A model generated the notes under the pieces. It worked only from the letters and a program-made list of their open reading frames with translations, was not told the DNA's origin and did not search any database. From Bacteroidota bacterium (GTDB taxonomy: Bacteria > Bacteroidota > Bacteroidia > Bacteroidales > FEN-979), in contig JAPLDH010000023.1 in the NCBI GenBank assembly GCA_026391355.1, positions 16,739 through 80,738 of the forward strand: 64,000 nt of DNA. The letters are read 5' to 3'. Below are positions 34,517 to 43,866 of the stretch, piece by piece. Every line of letters begins with the position of its first letter. The first letter of the stretch is position 1. The translations under genes and the position numbers were made by a program.

Positions 34517-35713
34517 TCAATTATGTTTGGATAAAAGATAACTTTTTATCCCGAACCATTTGTTCAGGATCTTTATCAGTCCTTCGTAAAAATACAGGAG
34601 ATCCACCGAGAGGATAAGGATAACAATCAGCAGGGTTGAATCGTACCGGATATTCCAATGTTCGTAAAGGAGGAAAACAAGATACATGATCAGCACAATG
34701 GTAAAAAGCTGTATTGCCTTTACTAACGGCTGGAACCATTTGTGTTTTTCTACATAGAAATAGAGGAAAAATGCAATATGCAGGTAACAAATCAGGAATG
34801 CGATCAGGATCCCAACCCATGCAGGGATGACATATATGAAATTATCCTTAAGGACCATTGAAATGATGTTTGCATGGATCACCATACCATGCATATCCGG
34901 CCAGGACCGACCGCTGATCTCTTTGTTCAGCGGGGTAAAGAATTTGTCTTCGAGGGACAGGTTCAGGGAATCAGGATAGAAATTTCCGATCAGGACAATC
35001 TTATCCCTTATCCTTGTGAGGTTGGGTCCATTATTTAAAACATCATTTGAGCTAAAGTGAAGGAAAGAATTGTAATTTCCTATATAGTTAATGATCACCT
35101 GTTTATCTTTGTAACTTAGAAGTTTGCTGCTTGCGTAGGGATTGTAAAGCCGGAGGATTTCCGCGGAAAAAGAAGGAATCTCCTTTCCATTCAGGTACAA
35201 AAGTGGTTGAAAAGTCCTGATTGTAGTTGTTTCCGGATCTGCACCCGAGAGGTTGACATGTCCTGCAGGGTATTCACCGAAATATGGATTGGAAGTTTGT
35301 AATTTTTCAATCTCACCTTTTTCATTCTCTTTTGCATAATCAGCCATTACCAGGTGGGGAGTTTGGGCTAATATAATTTTCAGCAGGGAATCTGAAACCG
35401 GATCCTTCAACTGCTCAAAAATAATATCCAGTCCAACTACCTTTGGACTAAATTTATTAATGTTCTTCAGTTCCTGTGCAATACTCTCACGTTTTAGCGT
35501 ATCGATGCTTATCAGGACAATATTTGTATCAAGCAGGTTTTGCCTGCTCCGGATCTTTGAATAAAGAATATCCGAATACTGAAAATCTTTAAAAGCGCTT
35601 TCAAAGGGATCGAGCGGGCTGATATTGATGATGATCAGCCCCAGCAAAGCAGTAGAAATGAAGATAAACAATGTTGCAAAGAAATTGTCAGGTCTTAACA
35701 GAAGTTTTCTCAT
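34517..35713 (-). CDS. CHASE2 sensor-domain membrane protein without output domain
   Basis: 398 residues. A first helix (FFATLFIFISTALLGLIIIN) is followed by a periplasmic CHASE2 domain: FKDFQYSDILYSKIR, TNIVLISIDTLKRESIAQEL, KVVGLDIIFEQL and IVLIGNFYPDSLNLS are its conserved strands (usual form 'D-...-v-v-l-v-x-I-D-d'). Three helices end the protein (VIPAWVGILIAFLICYL, FTIVLIMYLVFLLYEHW, TLLIVILILSVDLLYFY). CHASE2 normally feeds a kinase or cyclase in the same protein; none is present. Probably paired with the secreted protein downstream. Confidence 0.8.
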   Translation of the reverse strand: MRKLLLRPDNFFATLFIFISTALLGLIIINISPLDPFESAFKDFQYSDILYSKIRSRQNLLDTNIVLISIDTLKRESIAQELKNINKFSPKVVGLDIIFEQLKDPVSDSLLKIILAQTPHLVMADYAKENEKGEIEKLQTSNPYFGEYPAGHVNLSGADPETTTIRTFQPLLYLNGKEIPSFSAEILRLYNPYASSKLLSYKDKQVIINYIGNYNSFLHFSSNDVLNNGPNLTRIRDKIVLIGNFYPDSLNLSLEDKFFTPLNKEISGRSWPDMHGMVIHANIISMVLKDNFIYVIPAWVGILIAFLICYLHIAFFLYFYVEKHKWFQPLVKAIQLFTIVLIMYLVFLLYEHWNIRYDSTLLIVILILSVDLLYFYEGLIKILNKWFGIKSYLLSKHN

Positions 35714-35850
35714 GATTTTTCATTAATTCTCAGATGTATAAAAGTACCAACTATTTAATAAACATCTAAAATAGTTTTACACAAACGATTAAAAAAATAA
35801 GGCCCATAAAGAGGCATCGTATTTACATTTAATGCCCATCGTGCCATAGA

Positions 35851-37170
35851 TCAAACTGATTTGTCCTCTTTTTGAAATTCACGTTGTATCCCTTCCACAA
35901 GGTCTTTGGCATGAATCAGGTGATCTTTCCGTTTGATTGCCTGAAGGGAGGCAAACTGCATCACATTGAGAATGGCTGCACCGGTGACTTGATATTGTCG
36001 TGCAATTTCAGTCAGATCAGTTTCGGGGTGTAACGTAAGCGTTGAAGGAATGGCTTTTTGCCACAGGATCAACCTCTCTGAGTTATCCGGTGCAGGGAAA
36101 TAGATGATCTGGTGAAACCGCCTGATGAAGGCCGGGTCAATGTTGGATTTGAAATTTGAAGCAAGAATGATCAGTCCCGGGAAATCTTCTATTCGTTGCA
36201 GGAGATAAGAAATTTCCTGGTTAGCATAGCGGTCGTGCGAATTCTGTATACTGGTTCGCTTTCCAAAAAGGGCATCAGCTTCATCGAAGAATAATATCCA
36301 GTTTTTATTCTCAGCCTTACTAAACACCTTTTCCAGGTTCTTTTCCGTTTCGCCGATGTATTTTGAAACGACCTGTGACAGGTCAATCCGGTAGACCTCT
36401 TTTCGAAACTGCTTGCCAAGCAATGAAGCGGTCAGTGTTTTTCCGGTTCCGGAGGATCCATAGAAAAGCACACGGTAACCGGGCTTTAGTTTCCTGGATA
36501 AATTGTCATCCTTCATCAGTTCTTCATTGTGCTGCAACCATGTAGCGATCACTTCGATCTGTCGCAATGTTTGCGGGCTCAGCACTGCATCGTCCCAGTT
36601 CATCCTGGTTTCGATATTCTTAGCAGGAAAGTCGGCGCCGAATCGTGGTTTTGAGATCCTGCCATACATCCATTTTTCAATCCATTCTTCCGAAAGAATG
36701 AGGCGACCGCTCATCCGGGGTTCTCCTTCCCTGACCTCCTCAAGCCATAAGATCTTCTGCTTGTTGAAAAAATGCTCTTCGGAAAAGATCTTCTGTACTT
36801 CCAACCGGTGTTGAAGGTTATTTCCCGCTAAGAGGAATATCGCAGTCTCTCCGGTCGGCATCATCCCCCTGTGATTCCCCGATTTTATTCCGCCAAATTC
36901 GGGGAACTCTCCTCCCTGGGGAAGGAACTCCTGGATGATGGAATCAAAGAAATTGGGAAAAAGGTGAGGGATGAAGGAAAGGAGAATGACAACAAATTCT
37001 TTCTGTGTCAGTGAATAGTTCACGAAAATAGCATTTCCAGGATCAATCGTCAGGATCCCTGATAAATCCACCTCCTCATCCTTTTTGGAGAAATGGATAC
37101 TGAGCCTCCGGATGATAAACTCGCGGAAGAAAGGCAGAAACAATTCAATATCTTTGATCATGATACGCAA
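35851..37170 (-). CDS. eCIS-associated AAA+ ATPase (Afp15/Pvc15-like)
   Basis: 439 residues. The C-terminal AAA+ module carries Walker A YGSSGTGKT at 237-245 and Walker B FFDEADALFG from 294, then SHDRYANQEISYLLQRIEDF (second region of homology) and FIRRFHQIIYFP with the arginine finger pair. The N-terminal 200 residues are specific to eCIS-linked ATPases. In Afp/PVC clusters this ATPase is needed for assembly or cargo loading of the particle. It comes last in the eCIS operon, 95 bases after the Lgt-like gene. Confidence 0.88.
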   Translation of the reverse strand: MRIMIKDIELFLPFFREFIIRRLSIHFSKKDEEVDLSGILTIDPGNAIFVNYSLTQKEFVVILLSFIPHLFPNFFDSIIQEFLPQGGEFPEFGGIKSGNHRGMMPTGETAIFLLAGNNLQHRLEVQKIFSEEHFFNKQKILWLEEVREGEPRMSGRLILSEEWIEKWMYGRISKPRFGADFPAKNIETRMNWDDAVLSPQTLRQIEVIATWLQHNEELMKDDNLSRKLKPGYRVLFYGSSGTGKTLTASLLGKQFRKEVYRIDLSQVVSKYIGETEKNLEKVFSKAENKNWILFFDEADALFGKRTSIQNSHDRYANQEISYLLQRIEDFPGLIILASNFKSNIDPAFIRRFHQIIYFPAPDNSERLILWQKAIPSTLTLHPETDLTEIARQYQVTGAAILNVMQFASLQAIKRKDHLIHAKDLVEGIQREFQKEDKSV

Positions 37171-37265
37171 ACTTATATTAACAGGAGTTCGATGTAATAA
37201 GTTCTGTTTTTTAAAGAAGTATTCCTGCTTTCATTTCGGGATTAATTATGTTAATGGCCGGGAAT

Positions 37266-38420
37266 TTAAGATGGGTTTTCACTGAATAAAATGTGAAATA
37301 TTCCATTTTGTTTTTCAGCAACCTGGTATGAACCAGTATGTTTTTGTAACTTCTTAACTAACGAGGCTAATTTTTGTACAATTTTTAAATTTAACCTGAT
37401 TTTGGTTTTGGAGGAAACAGTATAATGAGTTATCAACGATTCAGTAGTTTCAAATTGTCCTTTTGAAAAAACCAAACCAAGATTGGTTTGATACGTTTTT
37501 ATGATATTTTGGGGTACATTTTTGTTTAAATAATCATTCAATAGTATTAATCCGGAAGCAATCTGCATTACATGATGCGGGTCAAAAATACTTTTTTTCT
37601 CTTTATTTTTGATGATGACAAATAATGAGATTGCAATTAAGCAAATGGTGGTAATTAAATGCCAGTAATAAAAAGGAATAAAACCCATAAGGCTGAACGC
37701 TAAACTGACAGACATCAAGAATATAGTAGTCCATTGAGCCTCTGAAAGGCCCCTATAATAGGGACGATCTGCATCGCCTCTGAAAAATTCAATGATATAG
37801 CGAAATGCGCCATATACAGCAGTGTAAAAAATTAATACAGAACCTGCGGGCAAATGTTGGAAAAGCATGAGAGAACCTGAAATTATTACCATAAAAACAA
37901 AAGCAGACTCAACAAGTTGAATGGGAAAAAGAGGGACATTTTCCAAATAAAAGGGGAATCCGTCTTCAACATGTGTATGTCCGTATTCCACTCCTTTTCT
38001 TGCCGGCTTACCGTAACAGCAACCCACTAAAAAGCATCCTATCCGTCCGAAGGCCAGAAAAGTAGCGATACCGAGTATGGTAATATCGAGATAATTCAGC
38101 ACCGGCATATGAAAAAGCGTTAAAACAATTGCGCATATTATCAGTATTGCTATTTCATGATGATAGTAAACGATTGTTTCTTTACCTGCAATTATTTTAG
38201 CAAGAAAAGCCAATGCAAAAAAAGTTGCTGCACCCATCAGGCTCATTGATAAAATAATATTAATTTGAAGTTTTAATAAATAGCATAAATAAATACCAAG
38301 CAAAGATCCAAGTATATATCCGAGCACTCCGAAGAAATGAAAAGAATGAATTTTTTTGTTGAAGAACCGGATCTTTACTTTTGGAGATGGCATTTTGTCA
38401 GGTAATAATATCTTAAGCAT
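37266..38420 (-). CDS. Prolipoprotein diacylglyceryl transferase-like (Lgt) membrane protein in the eCIS operon
   Basis: 384 residues, about seven membrane helices. GRIGCFLVGCCYGKP (125-139) corresponds to the Lgt signature region 'G-R-i-G-N-F', PLFPIQLVES to 'h-P-x-q-l-Y-E', and AFRYIIEFFRGDAD to the catalytic 'R-f-x-x-E-f-x-R'. Real Lgt attaches diacylglycerol to lipoprotein cysteines. Differences: the Asn of GRIGNF is Cys, and a C-terminal soluble extension of about 110 residues is present. Its start overlaps the stop of the NleD-like effector (TAATG), so it is translated with the cargo gene. It could lipidate eCIS-linked proteins. Confidence 0.75.
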   Translation of the reverse strand: MLKILLPDKMPSPKVKIRFFNKKIHSFHFFGVLGYILGSLLGIYLCYLLKLQINIILSMSLMGAATFFALAFLAKIIAGKETIVYYHHEIAILIICAIVLTLFHMPVLNYLDITILGIATFLAFGRIGCFLVGCCYGKPARKGVEYGHTHVEDGFPFYLENVPLFPIQLVESAFVFMVIISGSLMLFQHLPAGSVLIFYTAVYGAFRYIIEFFRGDADRPYYRGLSEAQWTTIFLMSVSLAFSLMGFIPFYYWHLITTICLIAISLFVIIKNKEKKSIFDPHHVMQIASGLILLNDYLNKNVPQNIIKTYQTNLGLVFSKGQFETTESLITHYTVSSKTKIRLNLKIVQKLASLVKKLQKHTGSYQVAEKQNGIFHILFSENPS

Positions 38421-40726
38421 TACTGTCGTAGTGTTAATTTCTTAGCAATATCAGCCTCTGCAGGAAGATTCTTTACAAATCTTAAATACATTAAGATGTA
38501 TTGAGCAGTTGGAAATTCAATCTGAATATCATTAATGCCATCTGGTGGAGAGGAATGGTCCTTAAAATAAGGATATAACTCCATAAATAACTGCCGAATT
38601 GTTGATCTAAGAATTGGAGTCATAACTAAATTAGCCGGTAAGAAATATCTGTCCAGCATTTGCTCAACTGTTTCGCCATGATTTATTGGAATGATTGTTA
38701 AATGAATAGCGCCAAAATGACTTGCTCTTTTAGGTAAGTTTCGCTCCTCCCGAAGCATATTTTCAGTTACATCGTCACCTGGCAAATTAAAACTCAGTGC
38801 CCAATTGGGTTTAATCAATATGCCCTCAGTCGGAGCCTGAAAATTTTTTTGGCCTGTAATGGTATGAAGTTCTTCCGGGTCGGCTGAGCTGCCGGTTGCC
38901 GGATCTTGTACCATAGATTGTGCAGGATTCCCTATAAGAGCATTTATATGACCAAGATCTGGATAATGTAACCCCGTGCCCTTTGCAAAGTGCAAAGCGT
39001 GAATTAATTCATGCCCAAATGTAACAGTAGGATCTGCCGCAATAATACTCAGATTACCACGACTTCCGCTTAATTCGGATTGGTTATAAAGAAGACTTTG
39101 ATTAATTGAGACAGTAGAACCTGCACCTGCTCCCGGATGCTGTTTATTTAACGGAAGCAATTTACTATCTGCATCTGTTGTTATTAATCTTCCGGCAAAT
39201 GGATCACCGGATACATCGGTTAGAATATCTTTGGCAGGATCTTCTTTAATTGTTATTGTCTGATTGGTTATTAAAAGTTCAACTGTCAGTCTAAAACCAT
39301 TTTCATGTTCTAAAAGTTTACTGAACTGTTCGTCAATTAAACTTTCAAACTGTGTGGAACCATTTGCTTGTATATGAATGTTGGTGCTTCCGGAAAAAAT
39401 TAGATTTTGTATTCTGTCAGCGTATCTGTGAAAAACAGACTGATGGTCAGTTTTATGTAAACGCAACAAATCTGTCCATGAACGATTTCGAAATGCAATG
39501 TCCCAATCAATTGCATTTCCAAGGCGTTCATTCTGTCCAACAATTAGTTTTATGTCTTCTAAATCGTCAATAGACATTGATTCTATGGCATCCGTTAATT
39601 TTTCGGGATCGTTGGAAACTGATTCCAGGTCGCGCTTTTGTTGTTGTGCAATGTCTTCAATGTTGCGTCCACTGCATCTGCTGATTTTTAATCCTGTTTT
39701 TAACCCCTGGATACCTTTTCTGAATAAATGAATATCTTTTTCAGCAATGGTTTTTGTCATTATTCCTATCGCTGTTTGATCAGCATCTTCTTCCAGGGCA
39801 TTGTCAGAATGAGTATTTGAAATATTCATTCCCTTCTGTTGCATCACATGCGCCAATTCATGTGCTATCAATGCATCTCCAACCGACGTACCAGGTTGAT
39901 GTTCACCTTTGGAAAATGCAATATGATTACCGACAGTAAAAGCACGTGCATTCATCTTACCTGACAAAGCTGAGGCATGGTTGTCAGTATGCACTTCAAC
40001 ATCTGAGAAACTGGTACCGAAAGCACTTTCCATTTTACTACGTGTACCTCCATCAATCGGGCTTCCTCTACCCAGACTTTTCATAACTGATACCGGAGAT
40101 TCTGTTGTATGCGCTTCCCCGGTATTTGATTTAAAAAACATTCTTCCTGCAGCCTCATCAGGCGGGTTTCCAGGAACAAGAGAAGATGCTTCATCAGAAA
40201 GTTCAGAAAGATTACCTCCGTTGTTTAACCATCGGGCAGCAGCAACAGCAACACGTACTTTAACCAGTTGAATCATTTCATCGATGCTTTGTGCAGAAGC
40301 AGTTGCAGGCGTATATCGTTCAATTAATTGCTGCAATTGCATTGGAGCGCTGTTGTAATGCCTGGCAAAAGCCTCTCGTATGTAAGGACAATTATGTGAT
40401 GAATAAGGAGTGCCTTGCAGGGTTTCATCCACAGTTGTACAAATTTCAGTATTTAGCCTTTCGAGAAAGTCTGATTTGCGCATTTGCCCTGCATCAGGCT
40501 CAAGGTTGTCTTCAACAATAAATTTAGCCCGATCTTTTCCCGATGATGTTTGATCTGAAGGAGCAGACCTTTGTATGACCGTCTCAGCCATTGAATGGGC
40601 TTCCTGCTTATAAACATCGTCAGGAGTATTGATCGTAACCTTGGGCTGAAAAAAGATACTGGAATCAGATGACCCTTTACAATGGTCATTATTGGTAGTT
40701 TTCTCAGTAAACTTCACTGGTTCCAT
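38420..40726 (-). CDS. eCIS cargo candidate: DUF4157 domain plus NleD-like (M91) metalloprotease
   Basis: 768 residues from the ATG at 40726 (MEPVKFTEKTT), chosen because the neighbouring paralogue starts the same way. The N-terminal DUF4157 region has a HELAHVMQQKG zincin motif (289-299). The C-terminal 200 residues carry the second motif HELIHALH (572), then EELHTITG and TENMLREERNLPKRASH, the order of conserved blocks in NleD-type M91 effector proteases. NleD cleaves host MAP kinases. DUF4157 proteins are typical eCIS cargo. The Lgt-like gene overlaps its stop. The target is unknown. Confidence 0.8.
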   Translation of the reverse strand: MEPVKFTEKTTNNDHCKGSSDSSIFFQPKVTINTPDDVYKQEAHSMAETVIQRSAPSDQTSSGKDRAKFIVEDNLEPDAGQMRKSDFLERLNTEICTTVDETLQGTPYSSHNCPYIREAFARHYNSAPMQLQQLIERYTPATASAQSIDEMIQLVKVRVAVAAARWLNNGGNLSELSDEASSLVPGNPPDEAAGRMFFKSNTGEAHTTESPVSVMKSLGRGSPIDGGTRSKMESAFGTSFSDVEVHTDNHASALSGKMNARAFTVGNHIAFSKGEHQPGTSVGDALIAHELAHVMQQKGMNISNTHSDNALEEDADQTAIGIMTKTIAEKDIHLFRKGIQGLKTGLKISRCSGRNIEDIAQQQKRDLESVSNDPEKLTDAIESMSIDDLEDIKLIVGQNERLGNAIDWDIAFRNRSWTDLLRLHKTDHQSVFHRYADRIQNLIFSGSTNIHIQANGSTQFESLIDEQFSKLLEHENGFRLTVELLITNQTITIKEDPAKDILTDVSGDPFAGRLITTDADSKLLPLNKQHPGAGAGSTVSINQSLLYNQSELSGSRGNLSIIAADPTVTFGHELIHALHFAKGTGLHYPDLGHINALIGNPAQSMVQDPATGSSADPEELHTITGQKNFQAPTEGILIKPNWALSFNLPGDDVTENMLREERNLPKRASHFGAIHLTIIPINHGETVEQMLDRYFLPANLVMTPILRSTIRQLFMELYPYFKDHSSPPDGINDIQIEFPTAQYILMYLRFVKNLPAEADIAKKLTLRQ

Positions 40727-40827
40727 TGATCGGGTATTTTTGTTTACCAAGGTCACAGCAAAATGCAGGACCGACATTTTGATCCCATTGTCCTTTTAGC
40801 CTTATTTCTACAGCTTATCTTTTCAGG

Positions 40828-42273
40828 TTATTTGCCTCCGGCTTCCTTTTTCAGATATTCATTCATAGTAAAACCCACCTGGTCTGTTAATTTCACTGTG
40901 TCTTTGGAAATATCGCTAATGTATTTTTCAGCTTTTTTCATTTCAGCAACAGTCAGAACATCTACCACTCCATTAGAAATATCAACAGGGAAGGGATTTT
41001 TGCTGATAAAATCTATATAGTCAGTTCCATGTTTTCCTTCATGCACACGGAGGGTGGTCGTTTTTTCTGTTTTATCAGATTCCTCTGTCCCTTTACCATA
41101 ACCGGATTCATCATTTGGGTTGTCGTGATACTTGGTTTGTATGATAACGTCAAATGAGGTAGGATTAATGGCGACTATTCCATTGTCGGTATCAGCCGTT
41201 AATTTGTTAATAATATTTTTGCTGTTTGATTGCCATTTATAATTTCTTCCAAAGCTTGTTACCAGCCCTGTTGCATTTTTTGTATTGCCATAAGTGTCTT
41301 TTAGAACTGTAACCCTGACATTATTGACCTTAAAGGAATATGATTCAATTGACCTGGTAATAGGGTCTCTGATAACAGTAGCGCCATCCCGCATGGGAGT
41401 CGAAATTTCTTTTCTTACTTCCAGCCATTCTATTATGCGAACCACACTCAATTTGGGATTCTTCTTCTGATGGTTTTGTATTTTCGCAATAAGGGCATTA
41501 ATCTCATTAGTTGTAAGGCCAGTAAGCCTGATGCGCAATCGTTCGATTTCCAAATCCCTGTCATCGAGTTCTCCTTTGTCGAGCCTGTCAAGAGCTCCAT
41601 ACCATTCCTTGCTCTTAAAAAGTTCTTTATCATACATTTCCTGTTCAGGTGTGGAAAAATGACCCACCGGTCTTCCAAAGGGATCTTTGGGCCATCTTCT
41701 TATCATTTCTCCCTGCTGAGATACATGTGTCAGTTCATGTGCGAGTAAACGCTGGCCGGATTCCGTGCCGGGTGAATATTGTCCATGATTAAATACGATA
41801 TCACTACCTGATGTATAAGCCAGGGCATTTATTGATTGAGCTGATTTTGCAGCAACTGAATCGTTATGAATACGAACATTTGAAAAATCCTGTCCAAACC
41901 GGGGTTCGAAAAAGTGACGGGAGGCATCTGGTAGCGGTTGTCCCGATGAGGAAAGAGAAGAAATATATTGGTACAATTCGCTGCTTTCAGGGATTTCACT
42001 GTCCGGATTCTCTTTCCGCCGGATTGGCTTATCCTCTTCCTCGTAAGAATTGTATTTACGTTGTAAAGGCGCTATTGTCGCAGGGAAAGAAGAGTTTTCA
42101 TTGACAGGGACAGCCATCCTCATCACCTTGTTTGCTGTATCATCTGCATCCTGTTCGTAGGCGTCATTGGGGTCATTGACTGTAAGTCGGGGCTGAAAAA
42201 AAAATCCCTGCCTTGATGATTCCTTCCGCTGTACATCTTTGGTATTTTTGGGAAGTAACTCTGCTGTTTCCAT
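40828..42273 (-). CDS. eCIS cargo candidate: DUF4157 protein with second HExxH site
   Basis: 481 residues starting METAELLPKNTKDVQRKESS, with a RQGFFFQPRLTVNDPNDAYEQ segment shared with its neighbour. The DUF4157 part (FEPRFGQDFSNVRIHNDS, LLAHELTHVSQQGEM with HELTH at 179-183) is followed by a distinct C-terminal domain ending with TLRVHEGKHGTDYIDFISK, where HEGKH (411-415) is a second HExxH. It differs from the M91 type. Paralogy of the N termini with different C-terminal domains is the pattern of modular eCIS toxins. The operon position supports cargo function. Confidence 0.75.
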   Translation of the reverse strand: METAELLPKNTKDVQRKESSRQGFFFQPRLTVNDPNDAYEQDADDTANKVMRMAVPVNENSSFPATIAPLQRKYNSYEEEDKPIRRKENPDSEIPESSELYQYISSLSSSGQPLPDASRHFFEPRFGQDFSNVRIHNDSVAAKSAQSINALAYTSGSDIVFNHGQYSPGTESGQRLLAHELTHVSQQGEMIRRWPKDPFGRPVGHFSTPEQEMYDKELFKSKEWYGALDRLDKGELDDRDLEIERLRIRLTGLTTNEINALIAKIQNHQKKNPKLSVVRIIEWLEVRKEISTPMRDGATVIRDPITRSIESYSFKVNNVRVTVLKDTYGNTKNATGLVTSFGRNYKWQSNSKNIINKLTADTDNGIVAINPTSFDVIIQTKYHDNPNDESGYGKGTEESDKTEKTTTLRVHEGKHGTDYIDFISKNPFPVDISNGVVDVLTVAEMKKAEKYISDISKDTVKLTDQVGFTMNEYLKKEAGGK

Positions 42274-42294
42274 AATCCGATCAATTGTATTTAG

Positions 42295-43860
42295 TTAACA
42301 CCAGTCAACATTCAGGATCTGTTCCATCCAGGGTAACCGGATGGTGGAGAAACCCCATGGGAGTTTATCGAGCAGAATGTCGACTGTTTTTTGTTCAACA
42401 TGAAGTTTCCAGCCGGTCTCGGTTTTCACCAGTTTCCCTTCCCTCTGTAAAAATGTTTGCTGCAACCCCCCGATGGAAGTGGTGCGAAGCGGTTCCCAGT
42501 GGCTGAGAACGGATCTGAGTAAAGTTTCACACGATTCTTTTTCACTTTCTGTCAGATCAGATTCAAAGGGCAAAGGTTCGTCGAAATCTGTTGCACACAA
42601 TAATTTGGGTAAAAGCAACCGGGTTTCGATGGCTGAAGTTTCACCGGTAGCCAGGTAATGCAATAAAAAGATGGCGCGATGCTGTGACCATTCATCTTTA
42701 AAAAAATGGCCATCGAAGAATCCCAATTCCGTATAAAACAGTTGAAGAAACGGATGGAGAATCACGATCCCTGAATTTTCACAGAAGATCCCGTTTTCCT
42801 CCGGCAAAGGTTGTTTTTTTTCTACTTTTTTATCTTCCTCCGGCAAAGAGCCATTCCTTTCATCTTTTTTATCTTCTTTCCGGTCAACATGCTTTTTCTG
42901 ATCAACCCTGATAGAAGATGATCCATCTATTGACTGATGCAATCTTTTAAGCACATTCAGGATCTCCTCCGAAGAGATTTTTCCTTCGATTATTTGAATT
43001 CTCAGCAGCAGCTTTTTCCTAAGTGATGAAGGCAGAGGTGTAATTTTTTCAGGAGTTGGCGGGATCAATCCCTCATTCTGAACCCGGAATAAATCCCACT
43101 TCAAAAGGATGCTCACCATGAATTCAAAAATCAACTCCTCATCATTGTTCGCCAAAAGGGCAGCGGTAATGGCGGAAAGGTAAAACCGGGACTGCGATCC
43201 AGGGGTCATAATTTCCATGCCAGCCTTTACGTCCTGCAGGATGTACATGAGATCATCGGATATCGTGTTCCAGTTCCTGAGTAAGGTTTCATGAATCCTC
43301 AACCAGCAAGTTTGAAGGAATGTTTCAGAAAACTGCAGCGTCAGACGTCTTACCGGGGTATCGCTTATCGTTATTTTTCTCTTCAGCGCCAGAATGAGTT
43401 TCTTCCATTCCTCACCTGTAAAAGACTGAAGCATCGAGTTCTCCCAAACCCGAAAATCCTTTACCGTGCTGTACCAGGGTGGATAGCCGTTCTCAAGGTA
43501 ATAGATAAGCGCTTCAACCAGGGACTGCTCTTTTGAAACCTCTGAGACTCCTGAGATTTCCGGGGACTCCATCGCCATTGCTATCTCTTCAGCATGGACC
43601 AGCACCTTTGACAGTTGTTCCAGTACCTTTTCCTTAAACTCTTTTTCAAGATTTTGCTCGCTGATAATTCCAAGATCAAGGATTAATTTGTCGATCCGCA
43701 GACTTTTTCCGTTTGGAGAAATTTTATCGAACAAGGTTTCAAGAATCTGGGGGAGTTCATCTCTGAGTACCCGGCTGACGCGGTTTTGAATCGCAAAAGA
43801 GTCAACTGCCCGTGATAACTTGATCTGAACTTTTTGTTTATGGATTATGTGTTCTCCCAT
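42295..43860 (-). CDS. eCIS tape-measure protein (Afp14/Pvc14-like)
   Basis: 521 residues opening MGEHIIHKQKVQIKLSRAVDS, FAIQNRVSRVLRDELPQILE and SLRIDKLILDLGII, the typical start of contractile injection system tape-measure proteins in this phylum. A charged linker (EDKKDERNGSLPEEDKKVEK) lies about residue 335, and the C-terminal part has NSGIVILHPFLQLFYTELGFF, conserved in the family. It fixes tube length during assembly. It lies 6 bases after the 1333-residue gene, in the position of Afp14. Confidence 0.85.
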   Translation of the reverse strand: MGEHIIHKQKVQIKLSRAVDSFAIQNRVSRVLRDELPQILETLFDKISPNGKSLRIDKLILDLGIISEQNLEKEFKEKVLEQLSKVLVHAEEIAMAMESPEISGVSEVSKEQSLVEALIYYLENGYPPWYSTVKDFRVWENSMLQSFTGEEWKKLILALKRKITISDTPVRRLTLQFSETFLQTCWLRIHETLLRNWNTISDDLMYILQDVKAGMEIMTPGSQSRFYLSAITAALLANNDEELIFEFMVSILLKWDLFRVQNEGLIPPTPEKITPLPSSLRKKLLLRIQIIEGKISSEEILNVLKRLHQSIDGSSSIRVDQKKHVDRKEDKKDERNGSLPEEDKKVEKKQPLPEENGIFCENSGIVILHPFLQLFYTELGFFDGHFFKDEWSQHRAIFLLHYLATGETSAIETRLLLPKLLCATDFDEPLPFESDLTESEKESCETLLRSVLSHWEPLRTTSIGGLQQTFLQREGKLVKTETGWKLHVEQKTVDILLDKLPWGFSTIRLPWMEQILNVDWC

Positions 43861-43866
43861 CGATCC

